Of a DNA stretch of 64,000 bases, positions 34,432 through 44,152 are shown piece after piece. How positions within the stretch are numbered: position 1 is the first letter of the stretch; every line of letters begins with the position of its first letter. The DNA is from Bacteroidota bacterium. GTDB lineage: Bacteria; Bacteroidota; Bacteroidia; Chitinophagales; Chitinophagaceae. The position numbers were made by a program, and so were the translations under genes. The stretch spans positions 124,001 through 188,000 of the forward strand of contig JAFDXN010000010.1 of assembly GCA_018267915.1 (NCBI GenBank), written 5' to 3'. The notes under the pieces are model-generated. The model was not told the origin of the DNA and searched no databases. It worked only from the letters and a program-made list of their open reading frames with translations.

Positions 34432-34764
34432 TCATTTAAGCTTTTCATTCTCTCTATGCCTGTCGGAATCACGACGGGACTTTTTATCCAGATTTTTTTG
34501 CAGGGCATCAGTCAGATCGACACCTGTTTGATTGGCGAGGCAGATTAGCACCCACAGCACATCGGCCATTTCATCGGCCAGATCCTTTCCCTTATCACTT
34601 TCTTTAAATGACTGCTCCCCGTATTGGCGAACCATCAGCCGAGCGAGTTCGCCGGTCTCCTCCATCAATATTCCGAGGTTGGTCAACTCATTGAAATAAC
34701 GAACACCTACAGTCCGTATCCATTCATCGACCTTTTGCTGGGCTTCGCGTATAGTAATATCCAT
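34432..34764 (-). CDS. MazG-like nucleotide pyrophosphohydrolase
   Basis: 110 residues from the ATG at 34764 (MDITIREAQQKVDEWIRTVG); the open frame extends to 34980 but the added part overlaps the MoxR gene and is not MazG-like. Motifs: LMEETGELARLM and DLADEMADVLWVLICLA, the EExxE...ExxD metal site of all-alpha NTP pyrophosphatases. Members remove pyrophosphate from non-canonical or excess nucleotides. It is divergent from the MoxR gene, with 72 bases between them. Confidence 0.85.
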   Translation of the reverse strand: MDITIREAQQKVDEWIRTVGVRYFNELTNLGILMEETGELARLMVRQYGEQSFKESDKGKDLADEMADVLWVLICLANQTGVDLTDALQKNLDKKSRRDSDRHRENEKLK

Positions 34765-34836
34765 GAATGCGAGATTTGTTAGTTTACACAAAATAACAGA
34801 ACTTCCCCCCTCTTTAAAACCAAAGCAGCAAAAAAA

Positions 34837-35802
<966 letters not shown>

Positions 35803-35804
35803 CT

Positions 35805-36275
35805 ATGGAACAACTAGCTGAAAAAGCACAATTCCTGAAAAGTGAGTACGCTAAAAAGCTTGATGCGCTGGATGCCAATGCCGAACGCAAGTGGGGCAAG
35901 ATGAATGTGCAGCAAATGATAGAACACATGAGCGAGTATGTGCGGGTGGGCTGCGGCAAAGACATGCTGCCCCTGCAAACGCCGGAAGAGCACCTGCCTA
36001 AATATCAGGAATTCCTGAAAACGGAAAAACCTTTCCGTGAAAATACTCCTAACTCACTGATGAGCGATATACCGGCTAAGCTAAAACACAGCAGCAAGGA
36101 AGCAGCTATTGAAGAACTGCGTGCCGAACTGAATAATTTCTTCGAGACCTTTAAGAACGAGCCGGATAAAAAGGTGATCAATCCTTTCTTCGGTGAACTG
36201 AACTACGATATGTCGGTGCAACTGCTACATAAACATGCGTGGCATCATTTGAGGCAGTTTGGTGTGGATAGTTAA
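35805..36275 (+). CDS. DUF1569/DinB-like small protein
   Basis: 156 residues, all-alpha. KWGKMNVQQMIEHMSEYV near the N-terminus and NPFFGELNYDMSVQLLHKHA, WHHLRQFGV at the C-terminus place histidines as in DinB/YfiT-type metal-binding four-helix bundles (DUF1569). Such proteins often occur near phenylacetate genes, and paaZ lies 1.7 kb downstream. It follows the MoxR gene by two bases, so it is probably cotranscribed with it. The role is unknown. Confidence 0.65.
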   Translation: MEQLAEKAQFLKSEYAKKLDALDANAERKWGKMNVQQMIEHMSEYVRVGCGKDMLPLQTPEEHLPKYQEFLKTEKPFRENTPNSLMSDIPAKLKHSSKEAAIEELRAELNNFFETFKNEPDKKVINPFFGELNYDMSVQLLHKHAWHHLRQFGVDS

Positions 36276-36313
36276 CTACTTCCCGACCTTGTGACCCCAG
36301 CCCATTTAATAGC

Positions 36314-37813
36314 CTATTTTTCGTACAGGTAAACGCGGCATTTAGCTTCAGGCCGTTCCATGCTCGAAACCAGCCTGAGATGGCCATCTATAGCGCCCCT
36401 GATTCGCGCAATATCTTCGGGCGTAACACCACCTGTAAATAAAAATGCAGCACGACCTGCCGGTACATTAGCAGCTATAGTGTCGTAGTTGGCATCCCAG
36501 TTAAGCAGGTGTGCCGGCTGCAGCCCCGCCCAGCGTTGCCTGTGAGGATATATCTGCGTATAATAAATAAAAGCAGGGATTGCGCCGTCGTGCACATAAA
36601 GCCCGGCACCGGTCATTTGCTCTTTGGCCAAATAGTCAAGGCCCCGGGTGATCTCCTCGTTTAAGAACGGTTTAGCGATCATCTTTGAGGCACTATTGTG
36701 ATGGTGAATGAACACAATGCAGACGATGACCAACACTACCCGCAGCGTTACGAAACGAATGCGCATGAATAACTCGAAACCATACCCCACAAGTAGTAAT
36801 ACAAGGGGCATAATAAAAAGGCCTACGCGTGGCAGTAGCGAAAATTGCGAACAAGCCGCAGCGACAAACACAGCAACAAAAGGAAGGGCTAATAGTAAGG
36901 CCTGCGCCCTGTGCCGGTAGACTAACACCACAATAGCTGAAAATATCAACAGCAAGTGAAAAACAAGTGCAGCATACAGGTACCCCCCCGCCTCTTTAAT
37001 GAACTCACTGGAAATATGCCAGTTGTGTTGTACCTGCTTGAAATTTTTCGGTATAGGATAAAGAAAATAATCGGCATGGTAGGATAGCAAGTGCGGGTCT
37101 TTAATACCCGGCCGAAGCACATGATAATAATACAGGGCGAATTGTGCCAGCCAAATAAGCCCTACAACGCCTAATACGAACAAGGCTTTATACTTTTTGA
37201 GCGAGAGGCAACTCCACGAATAATAGGCAAAAACCCCCAGCAGGACGAAAACCGCAGGCATGGACGCCCAAATGGCAACCGAGCCTATCAATATCCAGAG
37301 AAGGGCAAAGCCAAATAGCTTGCGGCCGTTAATTTCTATTTTAAGCGCGAGGAGAATAAGGGTGAGCGTTACAAAAACATCGGGCATATATTGTTTTACC
37401 TCAGTGCTGTAACGAATGAGCATGTGTGCTACGGCAAAAAGGGCCAGGGGGTACCAAAGAGAACGATGAGAAGTAAGATGCCTGAGGATGCAATAAAAAA
37501 CGATGATAGCCCCCGCACCCGAAAGAAAAGGATATAAACGCAAGATGGGCTCGCCCATGCCGAAGACAGCGGCAAGCAGCTTAAGCAGCCATAAAAAAAC
37601 AGGCGGGGCGAACTGGTCGTAGCTGAGCGGTGCGGCTAAAGCAGCAAAACCACGTTCATAGACATTGCGGGCAATATTGGCCTCGTCGATAATGAGATCC
37701 CTGTTCTGTACCAGCACCACAAGGCGGGTAACGATGCCAATGGCCAGGATGGACATTGCGATCCAGAAAAGAAGCTTGTCGACATTTTGTTTGCTTGCGA
37801 GAGGCCTTGCCAT
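36314..37813 (-). CDS. GT-C (family 39/83-like) membrane glycosyltransferase
   Basis: 499 residues from ATG 37813 (MARPLASKQNVDKLLFWIAM); frame is open upstream, but that part overlaps paaZ and its promoter. About 11 membrane segments. The first outer loop has LIIDEANIARNVYERGF, the acidic pair of polyprenyl-phosphate-sugar-dependent glycosyltransferases, then YDQFAPPVFLWLLKLLAA and LRLYPFLSGAGAIIVFY. The C-terminal ~110 residues are a soluble domain. It would transfer a sugar from a lipid-linked donor, such as that made by the gene at 27465, to an envelope acceptor on the periplasmic side. Confidence 0.75.
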   Translation of the reverse strand: MARPLASKQNVDKLLFWIAMSILAIGIVTRLVVLVQNRDLIIDEANIARNVYERGFAALAAPLSYDQFAPPVFLWLLKLLAAVFGMGEPILRLYPFLSGAGAIIVFYCILRHLTSHRSLWYPLALFAVAHMLIRYSTEVKQYMPDVFVTLTLILLALKIEINGRKLFGFALLWILIGSVAIWASMPAVFVLLGVFAYYSWSCLSLKKYKALFVLGVVGLIWLAQFALYYYHVLRPGIKDPHLLSYHADYFLYPIPKNFKQVQHNWHISSEFIKEAGGYLYAALVFHLLLIFSAIVVLVYRHRAQALLLALPFVAVFVAAACSQFSLLPRVGLFIMPLVLLLVGYGFELFMRIRFVTLRVVLVIVCIVFIHHHNSASKMIAKPFLNEEITRGLDYLAKEQMTGAGLYVHDGAIPAFIYYTQIYPHRQRWAGLQPAHLLNWDANYDTIAANVPAGRAAFLFTGGVTPEDIARIRGAIDGHLRLVSSMERPEAKCRVYLYEK

Positions 37814-37938
37814 AGCGTGAAATGTGCAGAAAGATATTCCAAAAACATATGAAAATGAAAATGCGGCAGGAAATAGCATTATAAGGGCTATAATAAGGGA
37901 ATTAATTAATTTGCAGCCTCTAAATAAATGGCAGGTAT

Positions 37939-39993
37939 ATGGCTGTAACACAATTGAAGAACTACGCCGAAGGAAAATGGGTAAGTGCAAAAAATGAGGG
38001 CGACGTATTATACAATGCCGTAACGGGCGATGCGATCTTCACCGCCAGCAGCGAGGGACTGGATTTCGGGGCGATGATGCAGTATGCGCGGAAAGTGGGC
38101 GGACCTGCACTGCGCAAACTAACCTTTCAGCAACGCGGGCTGATGCTGAAGGCACTGGCGCTGTACCTGCTGGAACGTAAAGAATACTTTTACCAGGTGA
38201 GCGCCTATACAGGCGCGACGCGCGTAGATAGCTGGGTGGACATAGAAGGTGGTATCGGCAACCTGTTTGCCTACGCGAGCCTCAGGAGGCAATTCCCTAA
38301 CGAACGCTTCTACGTGGATGGTGAAGCGGCCAAACTATCGAAGAACAATACCTTCATAGGACATCACATCATGGTGCCACGTGAAGGTGTGGCTATACAT
38401 ATCAATGCCTTTAACTTCCCGGTTTGGGGTATGCTGGAAAAAGTGGCGGTGAACCTGCTGGCAGGTGTGCCGGCCATTGTGAAGCCTGCAACGCTTACCT
38501 CTTACCTGACCGAAGCTGTATTCCAGGAGATCATCAAATCGGGCATATTGCCGGAGGGCGCTATGCAGCTGATATGCGGCTCGGCAAGGGGTATACTTGA
38601 TACCGTGGAAGCCCAGGACGTGATCACGTTTACGGGATCGGCCAGCACAGGCAATAGCCTGAGGAAACAGCAGCGAGTGATAGACCTGAATGTGCCCTTT
38701 AACCTTGAAGCGGATTCGCTGAATTGCTGTGTACTAGGACCGGATGTGCAGCCGGGCATGCCGGAGTTTGACATTTTTATCAAGGAAGTAGCAAGGGAAA
38801 TAACCACTAAGGCGGGACAAAAATGTACGGCCATACGCCGCGTGATAGTGCCGGCAGACAGGGTGGAAGATGTGCAGATAGCATTGGGCAAACGCCTGCA
38901 GACAACAACGATCGGCGACCCATCGCTTAAAGAAGTAAGAATGGGACCATTGGCAGGTATATCGCAAAGGAATGAGGTGCGTGAAAAGGTGCAGCAACTG
39001 GCACAGTCGCAAAGCATCGTAATAGGGGACCTACAGCAATTTGAAGTGGTGGGAGCCGATAAGGAAAAAGGCGCCTTTTTACCACCACTTGTATTCCTGA
39101 ACGAAGATCCTTTCAACAAAACAGATTGCCACAATATAGAGGCCTTCGGACCTGTATCGACCATCATGCCGTACAGCACGCTGGATGATGCCATAGAGCT
39201 AGCGAAGATGGGCAAAGGCTCTCTTGTCTGCTCGATAGTGACACAGGATGATGATATCGCAAAAGAATTTGTGCTAGGTACTGCTATTATGCATGGACGC
39301 GTGCTGGTGCTGAACAACGACTGCGCAAAGGAAAGCACAGGCCACGGCTCACCAATGCCGCTGCTGATACATGGTGGCCCCGGACGTGCAGGAGGCGGAG
39401 AGGAAATGGGCGGCAAACGCGGCGTTATGCATTACCTGCAACGCACAGCGATACAAGGATCGCCGACAACGATAACACGCATCACGAATGTGTACCAACA
39501 AGGCGGCAGGCAGAACGAGACAATGGTACATCCTTTCAGAAAACATTTTGAAGAACTGGAGGTAGGCGACACCGTCACTACGGCGAAACACACTGTGAGT
39601 GAGGCTGACATCACCAACTTTGCCAACGTGAGCGGAGATAACTTTTACGCACATATGGATGCCACCTCGCTTGAAGGAACCATATTTGAGCGCCGGGTGG
39701 CACATGGCTACTTTGTGCTGTCGAAGGCAGCGGGACTTTTTGTGGATGCGAAGAAAGGACCGGTATTGTTGAACTATGGGATCGACGAATGCAGGTTTAC
39801 TAAACCCGTGTATCCCGGCATGACAATAGGCGTGAAGCTGACCGTGAAGGAAAAAGTGGACCAGGAGAAGCGCAGCGAGGACGATATTGCAAAAGGCATC
39901 GTGAAGTGGCTGGTGGATGTGTATGACGAGACAGGCGAAACAGTGGCTATTGCAACGATCCTGACCATGGTGAAAAAGCTGAACCAGCAATAA
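37939..39993 (+). CDS. paaZ: Phenylacetate degradation bifunctional protein (aldehyde dehydrogenase / oxepin-CoA hydrolase)
   Basis: 684 residues. Residues ~1-520 are an aldehyde dehydrogenase (MVPREGVAIHINAFNFPVWGM, TFTGSASTG, LEADSLNC, TTKAGQKCTAIRR with the nucleophile Cys, HNIEAFGPVSTIMPY). Residues ~530-684 are a MaoC hot-dog hydratase (LEVGDTVTTAKHTVSEADIT, FANVSGDNFYAHMD, RVAHGYFVLS). PaaZ hydrolyses oxepin-CoA and oxidises the resulting aldehyde in the phenylacetyl-CoA pathway. No paaABCDE is in the window; an enoyl-CoA hydratase lies 1.7 kb on. Full length, no lesions. Confidence 0.94.
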   Translation: MAVTQLKNYAEGKWVSAKNEGDVLYNAVTGDAIFTASSEGLDFGAMMQYARKVGGPALRKLTFQQRGLMLKALALYLLERKEYFYQVSAYTGATRVDSWVDIEGGIGNLFAYASLRRQFPNERFYVDGEAAKLSKNNTFIGHHIMVPREGVAIHINAFNFPVWGMLEKVAVNLLAGVPAIVKPATLTSYLTEAVFQEIIKSGILPEGAMQLICGSARGILDTVEAQDVITFTGSASTGNSLRKQQRVIDLNVPFNLEADSLNCCVLGPDVQPGMPEFDIFIKEVAREITTKAGQKCTAIRRVIVPADRVEDVQIALGKRLQTTTIGDPSLKEVRMGPLAGISQRNEVREKVQQLAQSQSIVIGDLQQFEVVGADKEKGAFLPPLVFLNEDPFNKTDCHNIEAFGPVSTIMPYSTLDDAIELAKMGKGSLVCSIVTQDDDIAKEFVLGTAIMHGRVLVLNNDCAKESTGHGSPMPLLIHGGPGRAGGGEEMGGKRGVMHYLQRTAIQGSPTTITRITNVYQQGGRQNETMVHPFRKHFEELEVGDTVTTAKHTVSEADITNFANVSGDNFYAHMDATSLEGTIFERRVAHGYFVLSKAAGLFVDAKKGPVLLNYGIDECRFTKPVYPGMTIGVKLTVKEKVDQEKRSEDDIAKGIVKWLVDVYDETGETVAIATILTMVKKLNQQ

Positions 39994-39994
39994 C

Positions 39995-40156
39995 GTGTCG
40001 AAAATACTGCTGACGGTATTCCTTGTCGTATTGGTACCTTATGTGATCGTGACCATATCGCGGGTACTGAAGGGTGGCAAGGCGGCAAGAACGCGGTTTT
40101 ATATTTTTCTGTTCGTAGTAATGCTGCTGGCGCTGACACTGATTAAAATACTTTAG
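39995..40156 (+). CDS. Small two-segment membrane protein (53 residues)
   Basis: Reads from GTG 39995, one base after the paaZ stop, to TAG 40154-40156: MSKILLTVFLVVLVPYVIVT then ISRVLKGGKAARTR and FYIFLFVVMLLALTLIKIL. Two hydrophobic helices flank a strongly basic loop, with few stretches unlike a real membrane protein. Tight coupling to paaZ and clean composition argue that it is genuine. No family recognised; it could help anchor or stabilise something, but that is only a guess. Confidence 0.6.
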   Translation: MSKILLTVFLVVLVPYVIVTISRVLKGGKAARTRFYIFLFVVMLLALTLIKIL

Positions 40157-40238
40157 GCAATATAGCGGTCCGTATTATTATCTAATAACCAACCTTTTAT
40201 CGATTACGGGCTGTCCATATGTCTTTAACAAAGACATC

Positions 40239-41597
40239 ATGCCGCACTTACACGTCTTCTCCAAAGCATTTTGCGTTGCTTTACTCCTTTTATTTTCAAA
40301 TCTCACGCTGAAAGGGCAAACCGGGGGCTGGCAAACATTGCCCAACTTTGGCATTGCGAACGGCTCAACCCGTTTTGAAGATATCTACTTTGTAGATAGT
40401 ATGCTGGGCTTTGCAGTGCAGGCGGACGGAGACGTGAACAAGACAACCGACGGGGGTACTACATGGCAGCATACCCACATGGGGAACTACCAGATGCGGA
40501 GTATAGACATATGCGATCATATCGGCGTGATAGGTACCTTAGATGGTTTCGTTGTACGCTCGCTGGATCTTGGGAATAGCTGGCAGGATGTATCATTTCT
40601 TGTAGCCGATACCGGCGCGGACGTGCGCAGAATGTGCGGGCTGGCGCACTTCGGCACCACCTTCTATGGTGTGGGCTGGTGGGGTGCAGCACAGGGGAGA
40701 TTTTATAAGAGTACGGACACGGGGATGAGCTGGACGGTAACTTATGTTGATACCTCGCTTGCAACGGGCCTGGTAGATGTGATATTCCTGTCGCAGGACA
40801 CGGGATATATTACCGGCTGTAAAAACACGACAGGGAATTATTTGCTGGCGAATGAATCTGTTATACTGAAAACGACGAATGGGGGCAATACATGGACCAA
40901 AGTATTTTCGGATACGACAATAGGCGGCCGTATCTGGAAAATACAGTTTTTGAATGATTCGACCGGCTTTGCTTCTGTAGAGCCCTATTATGATCCTGAC
41001 ACGGTGAACATCCTTAAAACAACGGACCGGGGCAATAGCTGGCATTTTATACATGTAGGGAGGGTTCACAACACCACCATGCCCAGCTACCCGGTGGGTA
41101 CGCAGGGTGTATGCTTTGCAACAGAACAAAAGGGCTGGGCTGGCGGCTACTATTATGGCCTGTTTGAAACAAGCAATGGCGGCGCAACCTGGGACACACT
41201 TTCCTTTGGCAGCAACTTCAACCGGATGCAACGCATGAGTGACAGGCTGGTATACGCAGGCGGAACAACCATGTATGTGTGGCGCGATACCAGCACAGCA
41301 ACCGCGGTAGGGAACCCGCTGAAGCCGAATACAACAAGTAATAAATTATTTCCAATAACGCCGAACCCAAGCAGCGGAGCACTAAAGATCGAGTACGATA
41401 TCAAATACCCGACCAATGTAGTAATGGAGATAGCGAACATCGCCAGCCGCCGGCATGTACAGGTGTTCAACAAGCGGCTAAAGCCCGGCCATTATACCAC
41501 AGAGTACGACATGAGTAACATGCCGAACGGTAACTACATAGTATGGATGGGCACTGATGAGATCCCGCTCACGCAGAAATTTACCCTGCTGAGATAA
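40239..41597 (+). CDS. YCF48-like beta-propeller protein with T9SS sorting domain
   Basis: 452 residues with signal peptide ending LTLKGQ (about residue 26). The body has BNR/YCF48-like blades: VNKTTDGGTTWQHTHMGNYQ, VRSLDLGNSWQDVSF, KSTDTGMSWTVTY, KTTNGGNTWTKVF, KTTDRGNSWHFIH, TSNGGATWDTLSF. The T9SS sorting domain starts FPITPNPSSGALKIEYD. YCF48/Hcf136 helps build photosystem II in plants and cyanobacteria, but the propeller occurs widely in secreted bacterial proteins without that role. The cargo function is unknown. Confidence 0.85.
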   Translation: MPHLHVFSKAFCVALLLLFSNLTLKGQTGGWQTLPNFGIANGSTRFEDIYFVDSMLGFAVQADGDVNKTTDGGTTWQHTHMGNYQMRSIDICDHIGVIGTLDGFVVRSLDLGNSWQDVSFLVADTGADVRRMCGLAHFGTTFYGVGWWGAAQGRFYKSTDTGMSWTVTYVDTSLATGLVDVIFLSQDTGYITGCKNTTGNYLLANESVILKTTNGGNTWTKVFSDTTIGGRIWKIQFLNDSTGFASVEPYYDPDTVNILKTTDRGNSWHFIHVGRVHNTTMPSYPVGTQGVCFATEQKGWAGGYYYGLFETSNGGATWDTLSFGSNFNRMQRMSDRLVYAGGTTMYVWRDTSTATAVGNPLKPNTTSNKLFPITPNPSSGALKIEYDIKYPTNVVMEIANIASRRHVQVFNKRLKPGHYTTEYDMSNMPNGNYIVWMGTDEIPLTQKFTLLR

Positions 41598-41652
41598 TTC
41601 CCCTTTACTTTGTTTGAGTTTTAACGGATATTTGCCTTCTAAATCCAGACAC

Positions 41653-42423
41653 ATGCAACATGCCGACGGCTATGTGCGTAGCGAAATAGAACAAGGTATC
41701 GCTACGATAGAGTTTTATCACCCTGCCAGTAACTCACTCCCTGCAGCGATATTGGAAGACCTTGCCAAAACTATCAATGACATAGGGATAGATGAAAATG
41801 TGCGGGTGATCGTGCTGAAAAGTCATGGCGAGCGGGCGTTTTGTGCCGGTGCGTCGTTCGACGAACTGATGGCCATAAAGAACGAGGCAGAGGGTAAAAA
41901 ATTCTTTAGCGGTTTTGCCCATGTGATCAATGCGATGCGGAAGTGCCACAAGCTCATCATAGGGCGCATACAAGGCAAAGCTGTGGGCGGCGGTGTTGGC
42001 CTGGCGGCGGCGGTGGACTATGCAATAGCCAGCGAGGAGGCCTCTATAAAGCTTAGTGAACTGGCCGTTGGCATTGGACCCTTTGTGGTGGGCCCTGCCG
42101 TGGAACGGAAAGTGGGGGTTTCATGTTTTTCTCAACTGGCTATAGACGCTACCGGATGGCGCTCGGCAGAATGGGCTAAGAAACATGGCCTGTATGCAGA
42201 AGTGCATAAGAACCTGGAGGACCTGGACCAAGCTGTAAAACATCTTGCTGAAAGACTGGCACACAGTAGTCCAGAGGCAATGTCGCAGCTTAAAAAGATA
42301 TTCTGGCACGGCACAGAGCATTGGGACACAGTGCTCGCGGACAGGGCTGCAATAAGCGGTAAGCTGGTATTGAGCAGCTTTACCCGCAATGCCATCAATC
42401 AATTCAAGGCGAAAGCTAATTAA
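41653..42423 (+). CDS. Enoyl-CoA hydratase/isomerase family protein
   Basis: 256 residues from ATG 41653; frame starts 41614 but that adds 13 residues with no homology. Crotonase-fold blocks: VIVLKSHGERAFCAGASFDEL (CoA-binding CAGA), IQGKAVGGGVGLAAAVDYAIASEEA (oxyanion hole GGG) and SIKLSELAVGIGPFVVGPAVERKVG. It could serve phenylacetate or fatty-acid beta-oxidation; paaZ upstream supports the first, but PaaF/PaaG cannot be told apart here. Its 3' end overlaps the convergent glycosyltransferase gene by 4 bases. TTTG...TATTTG upstream (about 41628-41645) looks like a promoter. Confidence 0.85.
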   Translation: MQHADGYVRSEIEQGIATIEFYHPASNSLPAAILEDLAKTINDIGIDENVRVIVLKSHGERAFCAGASFDELMAIKNEAEGKKFFSGFAHVINAMRKCHKLIIGRIQGKAVGGGVGLAAAVDYAIASEEASIKLSELAVGIGPFVVGPAVERKVGVSCFSQLAIDATGWRSAEWAKKHGLYAEVHKNLEDLDQAVKHLAERLAHSSPEAMSQLKKIFWHGTEHWDTVLADRAAISGKLVLSSFTRNAINQFKAKAN

Positions 42424-43217
42424 GAATTAGTCGGCTTTTTGAGTATTTCTTTTATCGCAAGCGCGATGAAGCGAATATTGTCTACAGTGTATCGCTTCCA
42501 CAAGCGGCCGGGTTCACTCATGAAGCGATAGAACCATTCCATTCCTGTTTTGCGGAAAATGGCGGGCGCTCTTTTCTTGAGGCCGAAATAAAATTCGAAA
42601 GAGGCGCCGAGGAGTAGTATGAGCAGGGGGCCTTTGAACTTTTTCTCTTTTAGCGACAGGGCTATTTGAATGCCGAGCCGCTCCTGCTTTGGGAAATTGA
42701 GGCCCAGGAAGAGAAAGCGGGAATTATTCTGCGTGACGGCCTCGGCTACTTTAGCTGCGAAAGCCTGAATGTAAGCCTCATCTCCCGCGTCGAAGAACGA
42801 AGGTACTAATATGACACAATTGGAATAGTCGTCGCGATAGCGCGCAGCTAGTGTTTCGTTGGCCAATACCATTGTAACGGGAATATTCAGATCCTTGATA
42901 TGACGCCACATTGTGGGGAACAAGTCGCTACCGGTGAGGCGCGCGCGTAAGGGCTGCTTTGCCTTACTCCGGCTCAACCACACCAGAGGCATCCCATCGG
43001 GTAGAATATAGGCTGAATGAGCGTAGTGCTCTTTGAGGTCAAGATGTTTAGGTTCGTTGTAATAAACAACTGTCGAGGCATTGGGAGTAATCAGGAAGGC
43101 GATATCACCAATTGAACCGCTGCCATAGTGTTTTATCGCATCAGCAGCAATGTCGTCGACAGAGGCTGCACTGGTGAGATCAAAACCAAAAAGCGTTATT
43201 TTATCAAAGCTGTTCAC
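42420..43217 (-). CDS. WecB/TagA/CpsF family glycosyltransferase (GT26)
   Basis: 265 residues. GT26 blocks: AFLITPNASTVVYYNE, YILPDGMPLVWLSR (acidic residue of the active site), RLTGSDLFPTMW, FLFLGLNFPKQERLG, and GASFEFYFGLKKRAP, FRKTGMEWFYRFMSEPGRLWKRY. These enzymes transfer N-acetylmannosaminuronate, ManNAc or glucose to polyprenyl-linked sugars in teichoic acid, ECA or exopolysaccharide synthesis. It is the last gene of a four-gene leftward run with 4-base overlaps. Confidence 0.9.
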   Translation of the reverse strand: MNSFDKITLFGFDLTSAASVDDIAADAIKHYGSGSIGDIAFLITPNASTVVYYNEPKHLDLKEHYAHSAYILPDGMPLVWLSRSKAKQPLRARLTGSDLFPTMWRHIKDLNIPVTMVLANETLAARYRDDYSNCVILVPSFFDAGDEAYIQAFAAKVAEAVTQNNSRFLFLGLNFPKQERLGIQIALSLKEKKFKGPLLILLLGASFEFYFGLKKRAPAIFRKTGMEWFYRFMSEPGRLWKRYTVDNIRFIALAIKEILKKPTNS

Positions 43218-44152
43218 AGTTTTTTTCTGAGTCCTGCGAAGAGGCCTTTGAGGCCCCAGGACAGGCTTTTAAAATTCAATTTCGTACGCACTAAAGTAAC
43301 ACCCAAGAGTAGAAAAAAAGAACAGAAACGCACAAAAAACGGGTTGTGTTTCCGTGCGAATATCATTGACGAGCGATTGTAATAATAAAAGAAAAGATGC
43401 TTGCTGCTACTGGTACTTACACTGCCTTTATGATAAACCAGGGCATCAGCCGCGAGAGCATTTTTGTACCCCTTTTCAGCAGCGCGATGTTGCCAGTCGT
43501 GTTCCTCGAAATAAAGAAAGTAACTTTCATCCATCAGGCCTATAGCGGCAATGACCGACTTCTTAACCAGTAGGCTGGCGCCATGCTGAAAGTCTATCCT
43601 GTCGTAAGGTATGTTGCCGCTTGTTTCTTCAGTCCACCGGGCATTTTTCAACAACATTTTAGATACCCCAAAATATGGGTAATAATGCACGCCACAGCAC
43701 TGGATAAGCTGTGGATCGTTATAATCCAGCAGCACAGAACCGATGAAGGCGTTTTTTTCATCGGTGAGCATTTTGTCTTTCATTGCCGTCAGCGCTTTCC
43801 CGGCGGCGACGGCATCGTTGTTAAGTAGCCAGAAGTATTTAATGGCCTCGTCGTCGAGGTATTGCCGCATGAGGAGGTTATTGCCACCCGCGAAGCCGAG
43901 GTTTTCAGAATTGCAAAGCAGGACAAGGCGGCTATCTAAACCTGCTAATTTCTCGCCCAGCCGAATATCCTTTACCAGGATGCCTTCATCTTTGAGGCCA
44001 GCTATCATCAGCTGAACCGAGTTATCTGTGGAATTGTTGTCGAGGATCGTAATGCGGGCATCAGTGAATGACAATACGCTTTTGACACAGGCAACCGTAT
44101 CGGCGCCACCGTTCCAGTTCAGAATCAATATTTGCGTATCAGGCGTCATCAT
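43214..44152 (-). CDS. GT2 glycosyltransferase (rhamnosyltransferase-like)
   Basis: 312 residues. GT-A fold with ILILNWNGGADTVACVKSVL, ITILDNNSTDNSVQLM, NLGFAGGNNLLMRQYL, FWLLNNDAVAAG (DxD region) and YFLYFEEHDWQHRAAEKGYKNA. The last ~60 residues are hydrophobic helices (LFFYYYNRSSMIFARKHNPF, CSFFLLLGVTLVRTK). Family members add rhamnose or similar sugars to surface polysaccharides. It overlaps both neighbours by 4 bases (ATGA), which shows one transcription unit. Confidence 0.87.
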   Translation of the reverse strand: MMTPDTQILILNWNGGADTVACVKSVLSFTDARITILDNNSTDNSVQLMIAGLKDEGILVKDIRLGEKLAGLDSRLVLLCNSENLGFAGGNNLLMRQYLDDEAIKYFWLLNNDAVAAGKALTAMKDKMLTDEKNAFIGSVLLDYNDPQLIQCCGVHYYPYFGVSKMLLKNARWTEETSGNIPYDRIDFQHGASLLVKKSVIAAIGLMDESYFLYFEEHDWQHRAAEKGYKNALAADALVYHKGSVSTSSSKHLFFYYYNRSSMIFARKHNPFFVRFCSFFLLLGVTLVRTKLNFKSLSWGLKGLFAGLRKKL

